A stretch of DNA of 51,686 bases from Phycisphaerales bacterium (GTDB lineage: Bacteria > Planctomycetota > Phycisphaerae > Phycisphaerales > UBA1924). Location of the stretch: assembly GCA_007693785.1 (NCBI GenBank), contig RECY01000041.1, forward strand, positions 1 through 51,686, in the 5' to 3' direction. The position numbers and the translations under genes are program-made. Positions within the stretch are counted from its first letter, which is position 1; each line of letters opens with the position of its first letter. The notes under the pieces are model-generated. The model had not been told where the DNA came from. It was given only the letters and a program-made list of their open reading frames with translations, and searched no databases. Positions 34,211 to 42,557 of this stretch are shown here, in pieces.

Positions 34211-35905
34211 TTAGCCGAGCCCTTTGATGACGAGCACCATGATGACGAAGATCGCGCCGTTGTGGAGCATGTGTGCGGTGATCGGGGCGATGAGCGAGCC
34301 TCGCCACTCGCGGAGGAGGGCGAAGGTGAAGCCGAGGGTGATGACGGGCAGGAGCATCGCGAAGAGATAGCCGTGCATGACGCCGAAGACGACGGCGCTG
34401 ATCAGCATCGCGAGGAAGATGCCCATCCGTGCGCGCAAATGACGGTAGAACGCACCGCGGAAGATGAATTCTTCGACCAGCGGCGCCCAGAGGACGACGA
34501 GCGAGCCGAGGACGATCAGGCCGGGCGTGCCAAGGTTCTGGAGTAGTTCGAGGATGGGGTTGTTCGGCGGGCCTTCGGGCAGGCCGAGCTGTTTGGAGAT
34601 CGCCATCCAGATGACGACGAAGAGCAGCGTGAGCACGATCGCGACGCCGAAGAGGGGGAGCATCGCGAGATAGCCGAAGATGCCGGCCCCGATCTCGCGA
34701 AACACACCCCGCCCGCGGTGCAGCCCCGTCTGCGCACGCCAGGCGCTCCACCCCGCGCCCGCAAGCAGCGGGTAGAAGACGATCAGCGCCAGCAGCCACT
34801 GCGACCCGATGCCGATGATCGTCGCCTGTTCCTCGCCGAGCGTGCGCACGAGGCCCGGCATCACCAGCGGCGCGACCAGTTGCAACCCGAGAAACCCGAG
34901 CACAAACAGGAGCAGCGTCTCGCTGTAGACCGAGCCGCCGATCGCGGGGGGGACGAAGCGGCGCACGAAGCGCCCGCGCGAGAGCTGGACGATCGCGACG
35001 ACCATGCACGTCAGCCCGGCGATGACAAGCGTGAGAAGCAGCACGAAAAACGCGATGACGCCGAAGAGGACCATCCCGCCACCGGCGAGCACGTCACGCC
35101 GGGCGGGGTCGGTGCGCGGGAGCGTGGCGACGGCTGCGACGCGCCCGGCGTAGCCGAGGCGGGTTTCCAGTTCCGCCGCGTCGTCCGGCGTGAGCGAGCC
35201 CGGATCTTGCAAGGCGGCCTCGAGCAGGGCGGCGTCGGCGCGGGCGCGGGCGATGCGGGCGAGATCGCCCTCGGGCGAGGGCGGGTCGCCGCCCTCGGCT
35301 TCCGGTGATGGATCTTCGCCGCCCTCGGCGTTTGCAGAGCGGACCGATGCGTTCAGCGCCGCGCCCTCGGCCCGGTCGATCTCGACGCGGATCTCGGCGA
35401 TGCGGTTCATCGCCGCCTCCGCCTCACCCCCCGCGGCCTCCACGCTCGCGAGGCGCAGCCCGTCCGCCCAGGCCGCGGCCTGCGAGGGCACCGCGCGGTC
35501 CGAGTCGTCGTCCGTCGCGTGCAGCACATGCAGCTGCTCGCGGAGCTGGTTCAGAAACTGGCTCTGCTCGCGCTCGGGAAAGAACTCGAGCATCGGCGCG
35601 AGCATGCGGAGCTGAAGCCCGAACTCGGCCGACCCCGGCGCAGGGCGCGACGCCAGTTCCGCCTCGGTCGGCTCGGTCACTTCCGAGGCGGGCGCTTCGA
35701 GCAGGTGCTGCGACTGCTGCAACAAGAAGACCGCCGGCACGAGCACCAGCAACAGCAGAAACGCCAGACGCCGTCGCGAAGGCGAGCCCGGGTCGGGCTC
35801 GCGCCCGGGCGCCGGGGGGCGCGTCGGGAGCGGGCGGTCCGGAAACCCGAAGGGGGCCGAGGATGGGGCGGCGGGGCGGTCCTCGCCTAGGGGCGGTTCG
35901 TGCAT
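34211..35905 (-). CDS. CPBP-family intramembrane metalloprotease, long form
   Basis: A 564-residue membrane protease. One N-terminal anchor (LAFLLLLVLVPAVFLL, about 47-62) is followed by a roughly 200-residue soluble region rich in Glu/Ala helices. Then comes a polytopic domain with CPBP motifs EEFIFRGAFYRHL (EExxxR), FGVMH and HMLHNG. The long extracytoplasmic insertion between anchor and protease is unusual for the family. It follows rne and dxr on the same strand, 132 bases from dxr, where many bacteria keep the site-2 protease rseP. The substrate is unknown. Confidence 0.86.
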   Translation of the reverse strand: MHEPPLGEDRPAAPSSAPFGFPDRPLPTRPPAPGREPDPGSPSRRRLAFLLLLVLVPAVFLLQQSQHLLEAPASEVTEPTEAELASRPAPGSAEFGLQLRMLAPMLEFFPEREQSQFLNQLREQLHVLHATDDDSDRAVPSQAAAWADGLRLASVEAAGGEAEAAMNRIAEIRVEIDRAEGAALNASVRSANAEGGEDPSPEAEGGDPPSPEGDLARIARARADAALLEAALQDPGSLTPDDAAELETRLGYAGRVAAVATLPRTDPARRDVLAGGGMVLFGVIAFFVLLLTLVIAGLTCMVVAIVQLSRGRFVRRFVPPAIGGSVYSETLLLFVLGFLGLQLVAPLVMPGLVRTLGEEQATIIGIGSQWLLALIVFYPLLAGAGWSAWRAQTGLHRGRGVFREIGAGIFGYLAMLPLFGVAIVLTLLFVVIWMAISKQLGLPEGPPNNPILELLQNLGTPGLIVLGSLVVLWAPLVEEFIFRGAFYRHLRARMGIFLAMLISAVVFGVMHGYLFAMLLPVITLGFTFALLREWRGSLIAPITAHMLHNGAIFVIMVLVIKGLG

Positions 35906-35985
35906 GATTCATCTTCGGCCCGGCACCGCCCCGGGGCCAGTCGGCGAGCGATTCCAGGAAGAGCGATCGAAAAGGGCCCCTGTGC

Positions 35986-36012
35986 CACGGACCTCCTCCG
36001 AGAGAGTCCGTG
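35986..36012. repeat. hairpin related to the CACTGACC family
   Basis: CACGGAC and GTCCGTG arms flank 13 bases that themselves pair partly (CTC with GAG). On the minus strand the flanks read GAGCAC and GTGGCACAGG, as at 21099. It sits in the 132-base gap between dxr and the CPBP protease gene. Confidence 0.7.
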
Positions 36013-36037
36013 CTCCCACCCCTACCTCTCGCTCACC

Positions 36038-37303
36038 TCAGCGATCCAGGCGTGCCCGGGCCCATTCGCGAGCCGCGGCATCGGCGGCGTGCACGTCCTC
36101 GATCGACACCACCGCCGCCTCGCCCAGCGCATCCAGCGCGCCGCGAGCGAGTTCGTAGATCTTCGGGAACGCCAGACGCCCGGCGAGGAACGCTTCCACC
36201 CCGACCTCGTTCGCGGCGTTCAGCACCGCCCCGGCCGCCCCTTCGCGGCGGATCACCTCGAACCCCAGCCCGAGCGAGGGGAACCGCTCAAGGTCCGCCT
36301 CCTCGAAGGTCAACTCGCGGAAGTGGTCCAGCGTGAGGCGCGGCGCGCGGGCCGGGGCGATCGTCGGCCAGGCGAGCGCGTGCAGGATCGGCCCGCGCAT
36401 GTCCGGGCTGGCGAGCTGTGCAATGACCGAGCCGTCGGTCGTCTCGGCCAGCGCGTGGACGATGGACTGGCGGTGGACGAGGGCCGCGAGCCGGTCAGCG
36501 CCGAGCCCGAAGAGCCAGTGAGCCTCGATCAGCTCCAGCGCCTTGTTCATCAGGCTCGCCGAGTCGATGGTGACCTTCGCGCCCATGTCCCACGTCGGGT
36601 GATTGAGCGCGTCCGCGGGCGTGGCGCGGGCGATCCGGTCGGCGGTCCAGTCGCGGAACGCGCCGCCGCTGGCGGTGAGCGTGACGCGGGCGATCTCCGG
36701 CGCGCACCGCTCGATCGGCGGCGGGGGCGCACCCGCGCGCATCAGGCACTGCCAGACGCCCGCGTGCTCGGAATCGACCGGGAGCAGCCGCGCCCCCGAG
36801 GCGCGGGCGGCCGCCGTCACGAGCGAGCCCGCGGCGACCAGCGTTTCTTTGTTCGCGAGCGCGACGTCGACGCCGTGCTCGACCGCCGCCATCGTCGCGC
36901 CGAGCCCCGCGAAGCCGACCATCGCCGCGACGACCAGGTCGGCCCCCGCGTCGAGCCCGAGCGCCGCGACCATCGTCGTTGCCGGGTCGGGGTGCTGATC
37001 GCTCGCGAGCCAGGCTCGGCAGCCCGTCCCGCCGACCTCGAGCGAGCCCTCGGCCAGCGCCGCGTGGGCCGGTCGGTAGCGCCGGACCTGCTCGGCCAGC
37101 ACCTCCGCGTTGCGCCCGGCGGCGAGGGCGAGGACGTCGTATCGCGTCGCCCATTGCCCGCGCTCGTGGAGCGCGTTGAGATGGTCGATGACGTCGAGCG
37201 TCTGCGTGCCGACCGAGCCGGTGGAGCCGAGGATCACGACACGGCGCACCGCCGGGGGGCGGTGCGCCGCGTTCGCGTCCGGCGTGCCGGTGGAGCTCGC
37301 CAT
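36038..37303 (-). CDS. dxr: 1-deoxy-D-xylulose 5-phosphate reductoisomerase
   Basis: Second step of the methylerythritol phosphate route to isoprenoids: NADPH-dependent isomeroreduction of DXP to MEP. The 421-residue protein has the nucleotide loop GSTGSVGTQTLDV (about 26-38), ALANKETLV, the metal and substrate site LPVDSEHAGVWQ (usual LPVDSEHSAIFQ), the flexible loop TIDSASLMNK and the C-terminal helical domain. A GAGGAG ribosome site overlaps the stop codon of rne, whose last codon is only six bases away, so the two are coupled. Presence means this organism uses the MEP pathway. Confidence 0.96.
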   Translation of the reverse strand: MASSTGTPDANAAHRPPAVRRVVILGSTGSVGTQTLDVIDHLNALHERGQWATRYDVLALAAGRNAEVLAEQVRRYRPAHAALAEGSLEVGGTGCRAWLASDQHPDPATTMVAALGLDAGADLVVAAMVGFAGLGATMAAVEHGVDVALANKETLVAAGSLVTAAARASGARLLPVDSEHAGVWQCLMRAGAPPPPIERCAPEIARVTLTASGGAFRDWTADRIARATPADALNHPTWDMGAKVTIDSASLMNKALELIEAHWLFGLGADRLAALVHRQSIVHALAETTDGSVIAQLASPDMRGPILHALAWPTIAPARAPRLTLDHFRELTFEEADLERFPSLGLGFEVIRREGAAGAVLNAANEVGVEAFLAGRLAFPKIYELARGALDALGEAAVVSIEDVHAADAAAREWARARLDR

Positions 37304-37309
37304 GCGGGG

Positions 37310-40039
37310 TTACTCCTCGCGGTTGGCGGGGACTTCGCCCGGGGCGAGGCGGCGTCGCGAGCCGCCGTAGAGCGAGCGACGCGGCTTGAGCTTGCTCAGC
37401 GGGATCAGCCCGTCCGCGGCCTTCGTGGGCGTCTTCCGGGCGGGCTTGGCGTCGCTCTTCGCGCTCGGCTTGGCGGCCTTGGCCTCGGATTTCGCCTCGG
37501 GCTTGGCGTTGGCCTTGCCGTTGTCGGCGCTGCGCGAGGACGGACGCTTGGCGACCTTGCCCGCCGGCTTGGGCTCGATCGCCGGGGGCTCCGCCTTGCT
37601 CGCCGCCGCGACCTCCGCCCCCTCGGCGGCCTTCTTGCTCCCGCCGCGACCGCGACGCGAACGCTTCTTCTTCAAAGGTTCGCCGGAGCCCTCGGCTTCG
37701 GCTTCGGCTTCAACCTCGGGCTCGGGCTCAGCCTCCGCCTCCGGGGCGTCCGCCTCGACATCGGACGTCGCCTCGGCGGGCTTGCGCCGGCGCGAGCGGC
37801 GGCGTTTCTTCTTCACGCCCTCGCTCTCGGGAGCGCGATCGTCCTCGCCGCCCTTGTCCGCGGCCGCCTCCTCGTCGCCCATCGCGTCCATCAACTGATC
37901 GCTGCGCCGGGCGTCCGCGTGCTCGCCGTCGGCCGAGCCGACGCCGACCGCCGGGCCGCGTGCGCGATCCGACCCCTCGTCGGACGCCCGCTCGTCCCCG
38001 CCTTCGCCGCCATCGCCGGAGCGACGGCGACGACGACGCCGACGACGACGCTTCTTCTTCCCGCCCTCGCCCGGCTCGCCGCCCTGCTCACGGTCCTGCT
38101 CGCGATCTTGCTCGTGGTCTTCGTCGCCGTCCTGTTCGCGGCTCGCCTCGGCGGGCTCGTCACTTGACGCCCCTTCGCGGGCGGCCTCGTCCTCGCCTTC
38201 GCGGTCGGCGCCCTCGCCGTCCCCGCGTCGCCCGCCGCGTCGGCGACGTCGGCGGCGCTTCTTCTTGGAGCCTTCACCCGCCGGCGCCGGGCTCTCGATG
38301 TGCCCGAAGCCCTCGTCGTCCTCCGGCTCCAGCAGGGAGATCGGGTCGATCGGCCCGTCCTCGTCGTCGTCCGCGGGCGGCTCCGCCTCGGCGGCCGCCA
38401 GCTCACGCTCGATCACAGGGTCCATCGCCCACGTCTCCGCGCCCGGCACGTGCGTTGCGCCGGCGTAGGCGACCAGGTCGCTCTTGCGCACCTTGATCGT
38501 CGGCAGGCGATCGATCTCGATGTCCGCACCCTTCTCGTCATACGCGTAGAACCGCACCTTCCCGGCCGGCAGCGTCTCGCTCACCCGCACGTCCACCCGC
38601 TTCCCGCTCGCCCGCTCGATGCGGTTGAGCGTCAGGCGGCGCGAGCTCAGCAGCTCACCCGCGACCCGCGGGCTGACGACCAGCTCGATCTTCGCGATCC
38701 GCTCCTGGCTGAGCAGGGCGGACAGCTCGCGGAGCGCGTCGGCCGCGACCGACTCGGGGCGCTGGATGAGCCCGCGCCCCTCGCAGCTCGGGCAGACGGC
38801 AAAGTGCGTGCGCTCGTGGCTGCCGCGCATGCGCTGGCGGGTCATCTCGAGGATGCCGAACGGGCTGATGCCGAGCGTGGTGCTCTTGGCCCGGTCGCGC
38901 TTCAGGCGTTCGCGGAAGTGCTGCTCGACGTCGCGGTTGTGCTTGGGGCTCCGCATGTCGATCAGGTCGTTGATGACCAGCCCGCCGAGGTCCCGCAGGC
39001 GGAGCTGGCGGGCGATCTCGTCGACGGCTTCCATGTTCGTCCGGAAGGCGTTGGTCTCGGCGTCGCGCGCGTCGCGGCTCTTGCCGCTGTTCACGTCGAT
39101 CGCGACCAGCGCCTCGGTCTCGTCGATCACCAGTCGCCCGCCGGAGGGCAGCGGGACCTCGCGGGCGTGCATCGCGGCGATCTGTTCTTCAACGCCGAAG
39201 GCGTGGAAGAGCGGCACCGGGCCGGTGTAGGCCGTGAGCTTCGCCTGACTCCGCGGGGCGACGATCTTCATGAAGCGGTTGGCCCGCTCGAGGGCAACGG
39301 GGCTGTCGATGATGACCTCGTCGATGTCGCCGGTGAGCAGGTCGCGCAGCGTGCGCACGAGCAGGTCGCTCTCGGTGTAGAGCAGGCGGGGCTTCTTGCC
39401 CTCCTTGCGCCGGCGCTCCATGTCTTTCCAGAGGCGGGCGAGGTAGGCCAGGTCACGCTTCAGCTCGGTCTTGGTCCGCTCCATGCCGGCGGTGCGGAGG
39501 ATGAACCCGAAGCCCTCGGGCAGCTCGAGCTGGTCGAGGATCTTGCGCATCTCACGCCGCTGGTCCTCGTCCTCGACCTTGCGCGAGACGCCGACCTTGT
39601 CCATCTGCGGCATCATCACCAGGAACCGCCCGGGGATCGAGAGGTAGCTGGTCAGCGCGGGGCCCTTGGTGCCGACGCCGTCCTTGAGGACCTGGACGAT
39701 CATCTCCTGCCCGCGCTTGAGCGCGTGCTGCATCGGAGGGCGGTCGCGCCGCGGGGTCTTCTTGCCGACGCGTTCGGTGGTCTCGTCCCCCTCGCCCGGG
39801 AAGTACTGCGGGTGGAGGTCGGAAACGTGGAGGAAGCCGTTCTCCTCGACGCCGAAGTCGACGAACGCCGCCTGGATCGACGGCTCCACGTTCATGACCT
39901 TGCCGACATAAATATTGCCGACGCGGTTCGCCTTGCCGTGCTGCTCGGCGTGGATCTCTTGGAGTTTGCCGTCCTCGAGGATCGCGACCCGGCACTCTTC
40001 GCCCGGCACGTAGTTGATGAGAAGCTTGGACTCTGCCAA
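37310..40039 (-). CDS. rne: ribonuclease E/G family endoribonuclease with arginine-rich tail
   Basis: Main mRNA-decay and rRNA-processing endonuclease. The 909-residue protein starts at TTG (LINYVPGEECRVAILEDGKL), preceded by GAAGAAG. The S1 domain has VGNIYVGKVMNVEPSIQAAF. The catalytic DNase-I-like region holds VAIDVNSGK and GGLVINDLIDM, whose Asp residues bind magnesium. The zinc-link is CPSCEGRG. From about residue 560 on, the tail is disordered: Glu-rich stretches alternate with four Lys-Arg blocks (KKKRRRRRRR, KKKRRRRRRRRRR, KKKRRRSRRRK, KKKRSRRGRGG), then a Lys/Ala/Pro segment. Such blocks suggest RNA or membrane binding. A 486-base gap separates it from ptsI. Confidence 0.94.
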   Translation of the reverse strand: MAESKLLINYVPGEECRVAILEDGKLQEIHAEQHGKANRVGNIYVGKVMNVEPSIQAAFVDFGVEENGFLHVSDLHPQYFPGEGDETTERVGKKTPRRDRPPMQHALKRGQEMIVQVLKDGVGTKGPALTSYLSIPGRFLVMMPQMDKVGVSRKVEDEDQRREMRKILDQLELPEGFGFILRTAGMERTKTELKRDLAYLARLWKDMERRRKEGKKPRLLYTESDLLVRTLRDLLTGDIDEVIIDSPVALERANRFMKIVAPRSQAKLTAYTGPVPLFHAFGVEEQIAAMHAREVPLPSGGRLVIDETEALVAIDVNSGKSRDARDAETNAFRTNMEAVDEIARQLRLRDLGGLVINDLIDMRSPKHNRDVEQHFRERLKRDRAKSTTLGISPFGILEMTRQRMRGSHERTHFAVCPSCEGRGLIQRPESVAADALRELSALLSQERIAKIELVVSPRVAGELLSSRRLTLNRIERASGKRVDVRVSETLPAGKVRFYAYDEKGADIEIDRLPTIKVRKSDLVAYAGATHVPGAETWAMDPVIERELAAAEAEPPADDDEDGPIDPISLLEPEDDEGFGHIESPAPAGEGSKKKRRRRRRRGGRRGDGEGADREGEDEAAREGASSDEPAEASREQDGDEDHEQDREQDREQGGEPGEGGKKKRRRRRRRRRRSGDGGEGGDERASDEGSDRARGPAVGVGSADGEHADARRSDQLMDAMGDEEAAADKGGEDDRAPESEGVKKKRRRSRRRKPAEATSDVEADAPEAEAEPEPEVEAEAEAEGSGEPLKKKRSRRGRGGSKKAAEGAEVAAASKAEPPAIEPKPAGKVAKRPSSRSADNGKANAKPEAKSEAKAAKPSAKSDAKPARKTPTKAADGLIPLSKLKPRRSLYGGSRRRLAPGEVPANREE

Positions 40040-40525
40040 AACGATGTCTTCTTCTAGCGGCCAGCCCGCCCGTCGCGCGACGCCGGGCCCTCTGGATCGC
40101 GCAGCCGACCGACCACACCCGCCCGATGGGGCGTGCGTAAACGGGGAACGTCGCGATCAGGAAGGATCAGCACCACGCGGGAGCAAACTCGCGGCAACTG
40201 GCGTCCGTCTGCCCCGAAGACGCTCCCGAAGGACCGCCCGTGCACGGGGCCGAGGCTGGGACAACGGGCCGGTCACCGGTGGCGCGGGCGATGGGGGCCT
40301 CGCGGGCGTCGGGGCGCTGACGGGGCGTGAAGCACGCGCCGCGAGCACGCCGAAAGCCCGGGCTCACCGCCCGCGCCCCGCCCGCAAAGACGCGGGCGTC
40401 GGCTCGGCCCGACGTCCGAGGCCGACACGCACGGGCCGTTTCAAGGGCACCCTGCACGACGGCGACGCCGGGGAAATCTGTGTCCGAAGCGCCGGATCGC
40501 CGAGCCACAAGGCCCGACCACCCGG
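40040..40525 (-). other. 486-base gap between ptsI and rne, no gene seen
   Basis: Both flanking genes read on the minus strand. I find no protein with family features, tRNA, or recognisable RNase P, tmRNA or SRP RNA. Two adjacent GC hairpins lie at 40379-40398 (CGCCCGC / GCGGGCG) and 40399-40428 (GTCGGCTCGG with CCGAGGCCGAC, one bulge); neither has a T tract. The rest may be a long 5' leader of rne, as RNase E leaders often mediate self-regulation. Confidence 0.4.
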
Positions 40526-42283
40526 TTATTCGACGGCCCGACCGTCGAACGCCTCGGGAACCATCTTGCGGACCCGATCGCGGAGATATGCCGCGACCTG
40601 GACCTCCGAATCGAACGAGACGGCCTTTCGGGCCACCCGCTCGCACTGCGTCACGCTCACGCTCCGCACCAGCCGCTTCAGGGCCGGTACCGCGCTCGCC
40701 GTCACGCTGAGCGTACGCAAACCGAGCCCGATCAGCAACACCGCGAACTCCAGGTCGCCCGCCGACTCCCCGCAGCAGCTCACCGGGACGCCCCGGCGAC
40801 GGGCCGCCCGGGAAACCTCCCGGATCAGGCGGATCACCGCGGGGTGGGTCGGGGCGTAGAGATTCGCCACGCGCTCGTTGGTCCGATCGACCGCCAGCGT
40901 GTACTGGATCAGGTCGTTTGTCCCGATTGAGAAAAAATCGACCTCTTTCGCGAAAATATCCGCCATCACCGCCGCCGAGGGCACCTCCACCATCATCCCG
41001 ATCGGGATCTCCCGATCAAAAGCCACCCCCTCCTCGGCCAGGTCCTCCATCACGTCCCGCACGATCATCCGCGCGTGGCGCAGCTCGCCCACGCTGGTGA
41101 TCAGCGGGAACATGATCTTCAAAGGGCCCTCGGCCGAGGCCCGCAGGATCGCCCGGAGCTGCGTCTTGAACATCGGCAAGCGCTGCAGGCAATACCGGAT
41201 GCTCCGAAGCCCCAGGAACGGGTTCCGCTCCGGGACGGCCGCCCGCTCCTGCGTGTACTTGTCCGCCCCGAGGTCGACCGTCCGGATCGTCAGCGGGCGC
41301 CCCTCCAGCAATCGCAGGCACGCGATATAGGCGTCGTAATGGTCCTCCTCGGTCGGCTCGCTCCCCCCGGTGAGATAGAGGAACTCGGTCCGGTAGAGCC
41401 CGATGCCGGTGCCCCCGTGCCCGAGCACGCTGGGGATCTCTTCCGGGAACTCGATGTTCCCGAGCAGCTCGATCTCGACCCCGTCGGTCGTGACCGCCGG
41501 CTTGTCGGTCAGCTCCGCGAGGGTGACGCGCCGTTCCTCGGCCGACTCGGCGTACCCGGCGTACCGCTGGATGGTCGCCTCGTCGGGATCGAGGATCACC
41601 AGCCCGCGCTCCCCGTCCACCAACGCCCGCGACCCATGCAACGCCGCCTTGAGCACGCCCTCGGCCGCCACTACCGCCGGCAGGCCCAGCGCCCGAGCCA
41701 CGATCGACGTGTGCCCCGTCTTCCCCCCGTACTCGGTCGCGAAGCCCAGGACCTTGCTCCGGTCAAAGCCCGCCGTCTCGCTCGGCGTCAGCTCCGCGCC
41801 GATCACGATCGTCGGGCCGGTCAGCTCCGCCAGCTTGCTCTGACGCTCGCCCGCCAGGTGCCCCAGCACGCGCTCGGACAAGTCGTAGATGTCGTTCACC
41901 TTCGTCGTGAACGCCGAGTCGTGCATCGCCCCGAAACGCTCGGCCCACCGGCGGAACACCGAGCTCACCGCGTACTCGGCGCTCAGGTGATCCTCCGCGA
42001 TCAACGCCCGCATCGGGTCCACCAGCGAACGGTCCTGCAGCATCCCCAAGTGAAACAGGAAGACCTTCGCCGCCTCCCGACCCATCTGGCGCTCGGCCTC
42101 GGCGTGCACCGCGTTCAAATCCGCGATCGACGACACCAACGCCGATTCGAACCGCGCGATCTCCTCCGGAACGTCCTCGGGCGAAATCTCGCGACGCGAC
42201 ACCCGACGGTGGTCCGTGTCCACGACAAACACGCGGCCGATCGCCACGCCCGCCGACACACCGATCCCCTCGATCGTCCGCAT
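40526..42283 (-). CDS. ptsI: phosphoenolpyruvate-protein phosphotransferase (enzyme I)
   Basis: First phosphate carrier of the PTS: transfers phosphate from PEP to HPr. The 585-residue protein has the active-site His191 in GGKTGHTSIVAR, the HPr-binding helical domain around residues 20-140, and PEP-binding signatures GIGLYRTEFLYL and DFFSIGTNDLIQY with the catalytic Cys in SCCGES. The ATG at 42283 has GGAG about 12 bases upstream; a TTG five codons earlier is less likely. No HPr or sugar permease is nearby, so a regulatory PTS is possible. CTAGACT lies 48 bases before the start. Confidence 0.95.
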   Translation of the reverse strand: MRTIEGIGVSAGVAIGRVFVVDTDHRRVSRREISPEDVPEEIARFESALVSSIADLNAVHAEAERQMGREAAKVFLFHLGMLQDRSLVDPMRALIAEDHLSAEYAVSSVFRRWAERFGAMHDSAFTTKVNDIYDLSERVLGHLAGERQSKLAELTGPTIVIGAELTPSETAGFDRSKVLGFATEYGGKTGHTSIVARALGLPAVVAAEGVLKAALHGSRALVDGERGLVILDPDEATIQRYAGYAESAEERRVTLAELTDKPAVTTDGVEIELLGNIEFPEEIPSVLGHGGTGIGLYRTEFLYLTGGSEPTEEDHYDAYIACLRLLEGRPLTIRTVDLGADKYTQERAAVPERNPFLGLRSIRYCLQRLPMFKTQLRAILRASAEGPLKIMFPLITSVGELRHARMIVRDVMEDLAEEGVAFDREIPIGMMVEVPSAAVMADIFAKEVDFFSIGTNDLIQYTLAVDRTNERVANLYAPTHPAVIRLIREVSRAARRRGVPVSCCGESAGDLEFAVLLIGLGLRTLSVTASAVPALKRLVRSVSVTQCERVARKAVSFDSEVQVAAYLRDRVRKMVPEAFDGRAVE

Positions 42284-42331
42284 CAAGACCCGCTCCAAAA
42301 CCGTACAGACAGCGACGCCATCGGAATCCGG

Positions 42332-42337
42332 AGTCTA
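42332..42337 (-). promoter_or_regulatory. candidate -10 element TAGACT of ptsI
   Basis: Minus-strand CTAGACT (42338-42332), 48 bases before the ptsI ATG, is identical to the heptamer upstream of pepA and ppdK. It borders the heptamer-repeat region on its far side. Confidence 0.4.
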
Positions 42338-42346
42338 GGGTGGCGT

Positions 42347-42514
42347 GAGGCACGAGACACGAGGCACAAGGGCAAGGCGCGACTCAAGCACCCCTTCCCC
42401 TCGCCCCCTCTCCCACTCGCCCCCCCTCGCCCCTCCCCCCTAATGCCTAGTGCCTAGTGCCGAATGCCTGATGCCTGATGCCTGATGCCTGATGCCTCGT
42501 ACCCAATGCCTCAT
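42347..42514. repeat. heptamer tandem repeats flanking a pyrimidine tract
   Basis: Three GAGGCAC-like heptamers (42347-42367) are followed by about 50 bases that are almost all C and T (42389-42440). Then roughly ten heptamers of the complementary type (ATGCCTA, GTGCCTA, ATGCCTG, ATGCCTG) run to about 42514. The two blocks are therefore inverted relative to each other. It lies between the divergent ptsI and sigma-factor genes. Confidence 0.85.
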
Positions 42515-42545
42515 CCCCCCCACAACCGCGCGGGCGTTCTTCCCG

Positions 42546-42551
42546 TACGCT
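42546..42551 (+). promoter_or_regulatory. -10-like TACGCT before the sigma-factor start
   Basis: TACGCT ends six bases before GTG 42558, the same geometry as TACACT at dnaX. It supports GTG 42558 as a leaderless start. Confidence 0.35.
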
Positions 42552-42557
42552 GCACAA

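Noticed and set aside
35900-38167. 755-codon open frame opposite dxr and the rne tail
   Set aside because: Composition follows the complement of coding DNA; both opposing genes have intact catalytic motifs.
40040-40525. HPr gene or structured RNA gene between ptsI and rne
   Set aside because: No HPr active-site motif and no conserved RNase P, tmRNA or SRP segments were found on either strand.
42347-42514. CRISPR array
   Set aside because: Units are seven bases with no spacers; it is a short tandem repeat.
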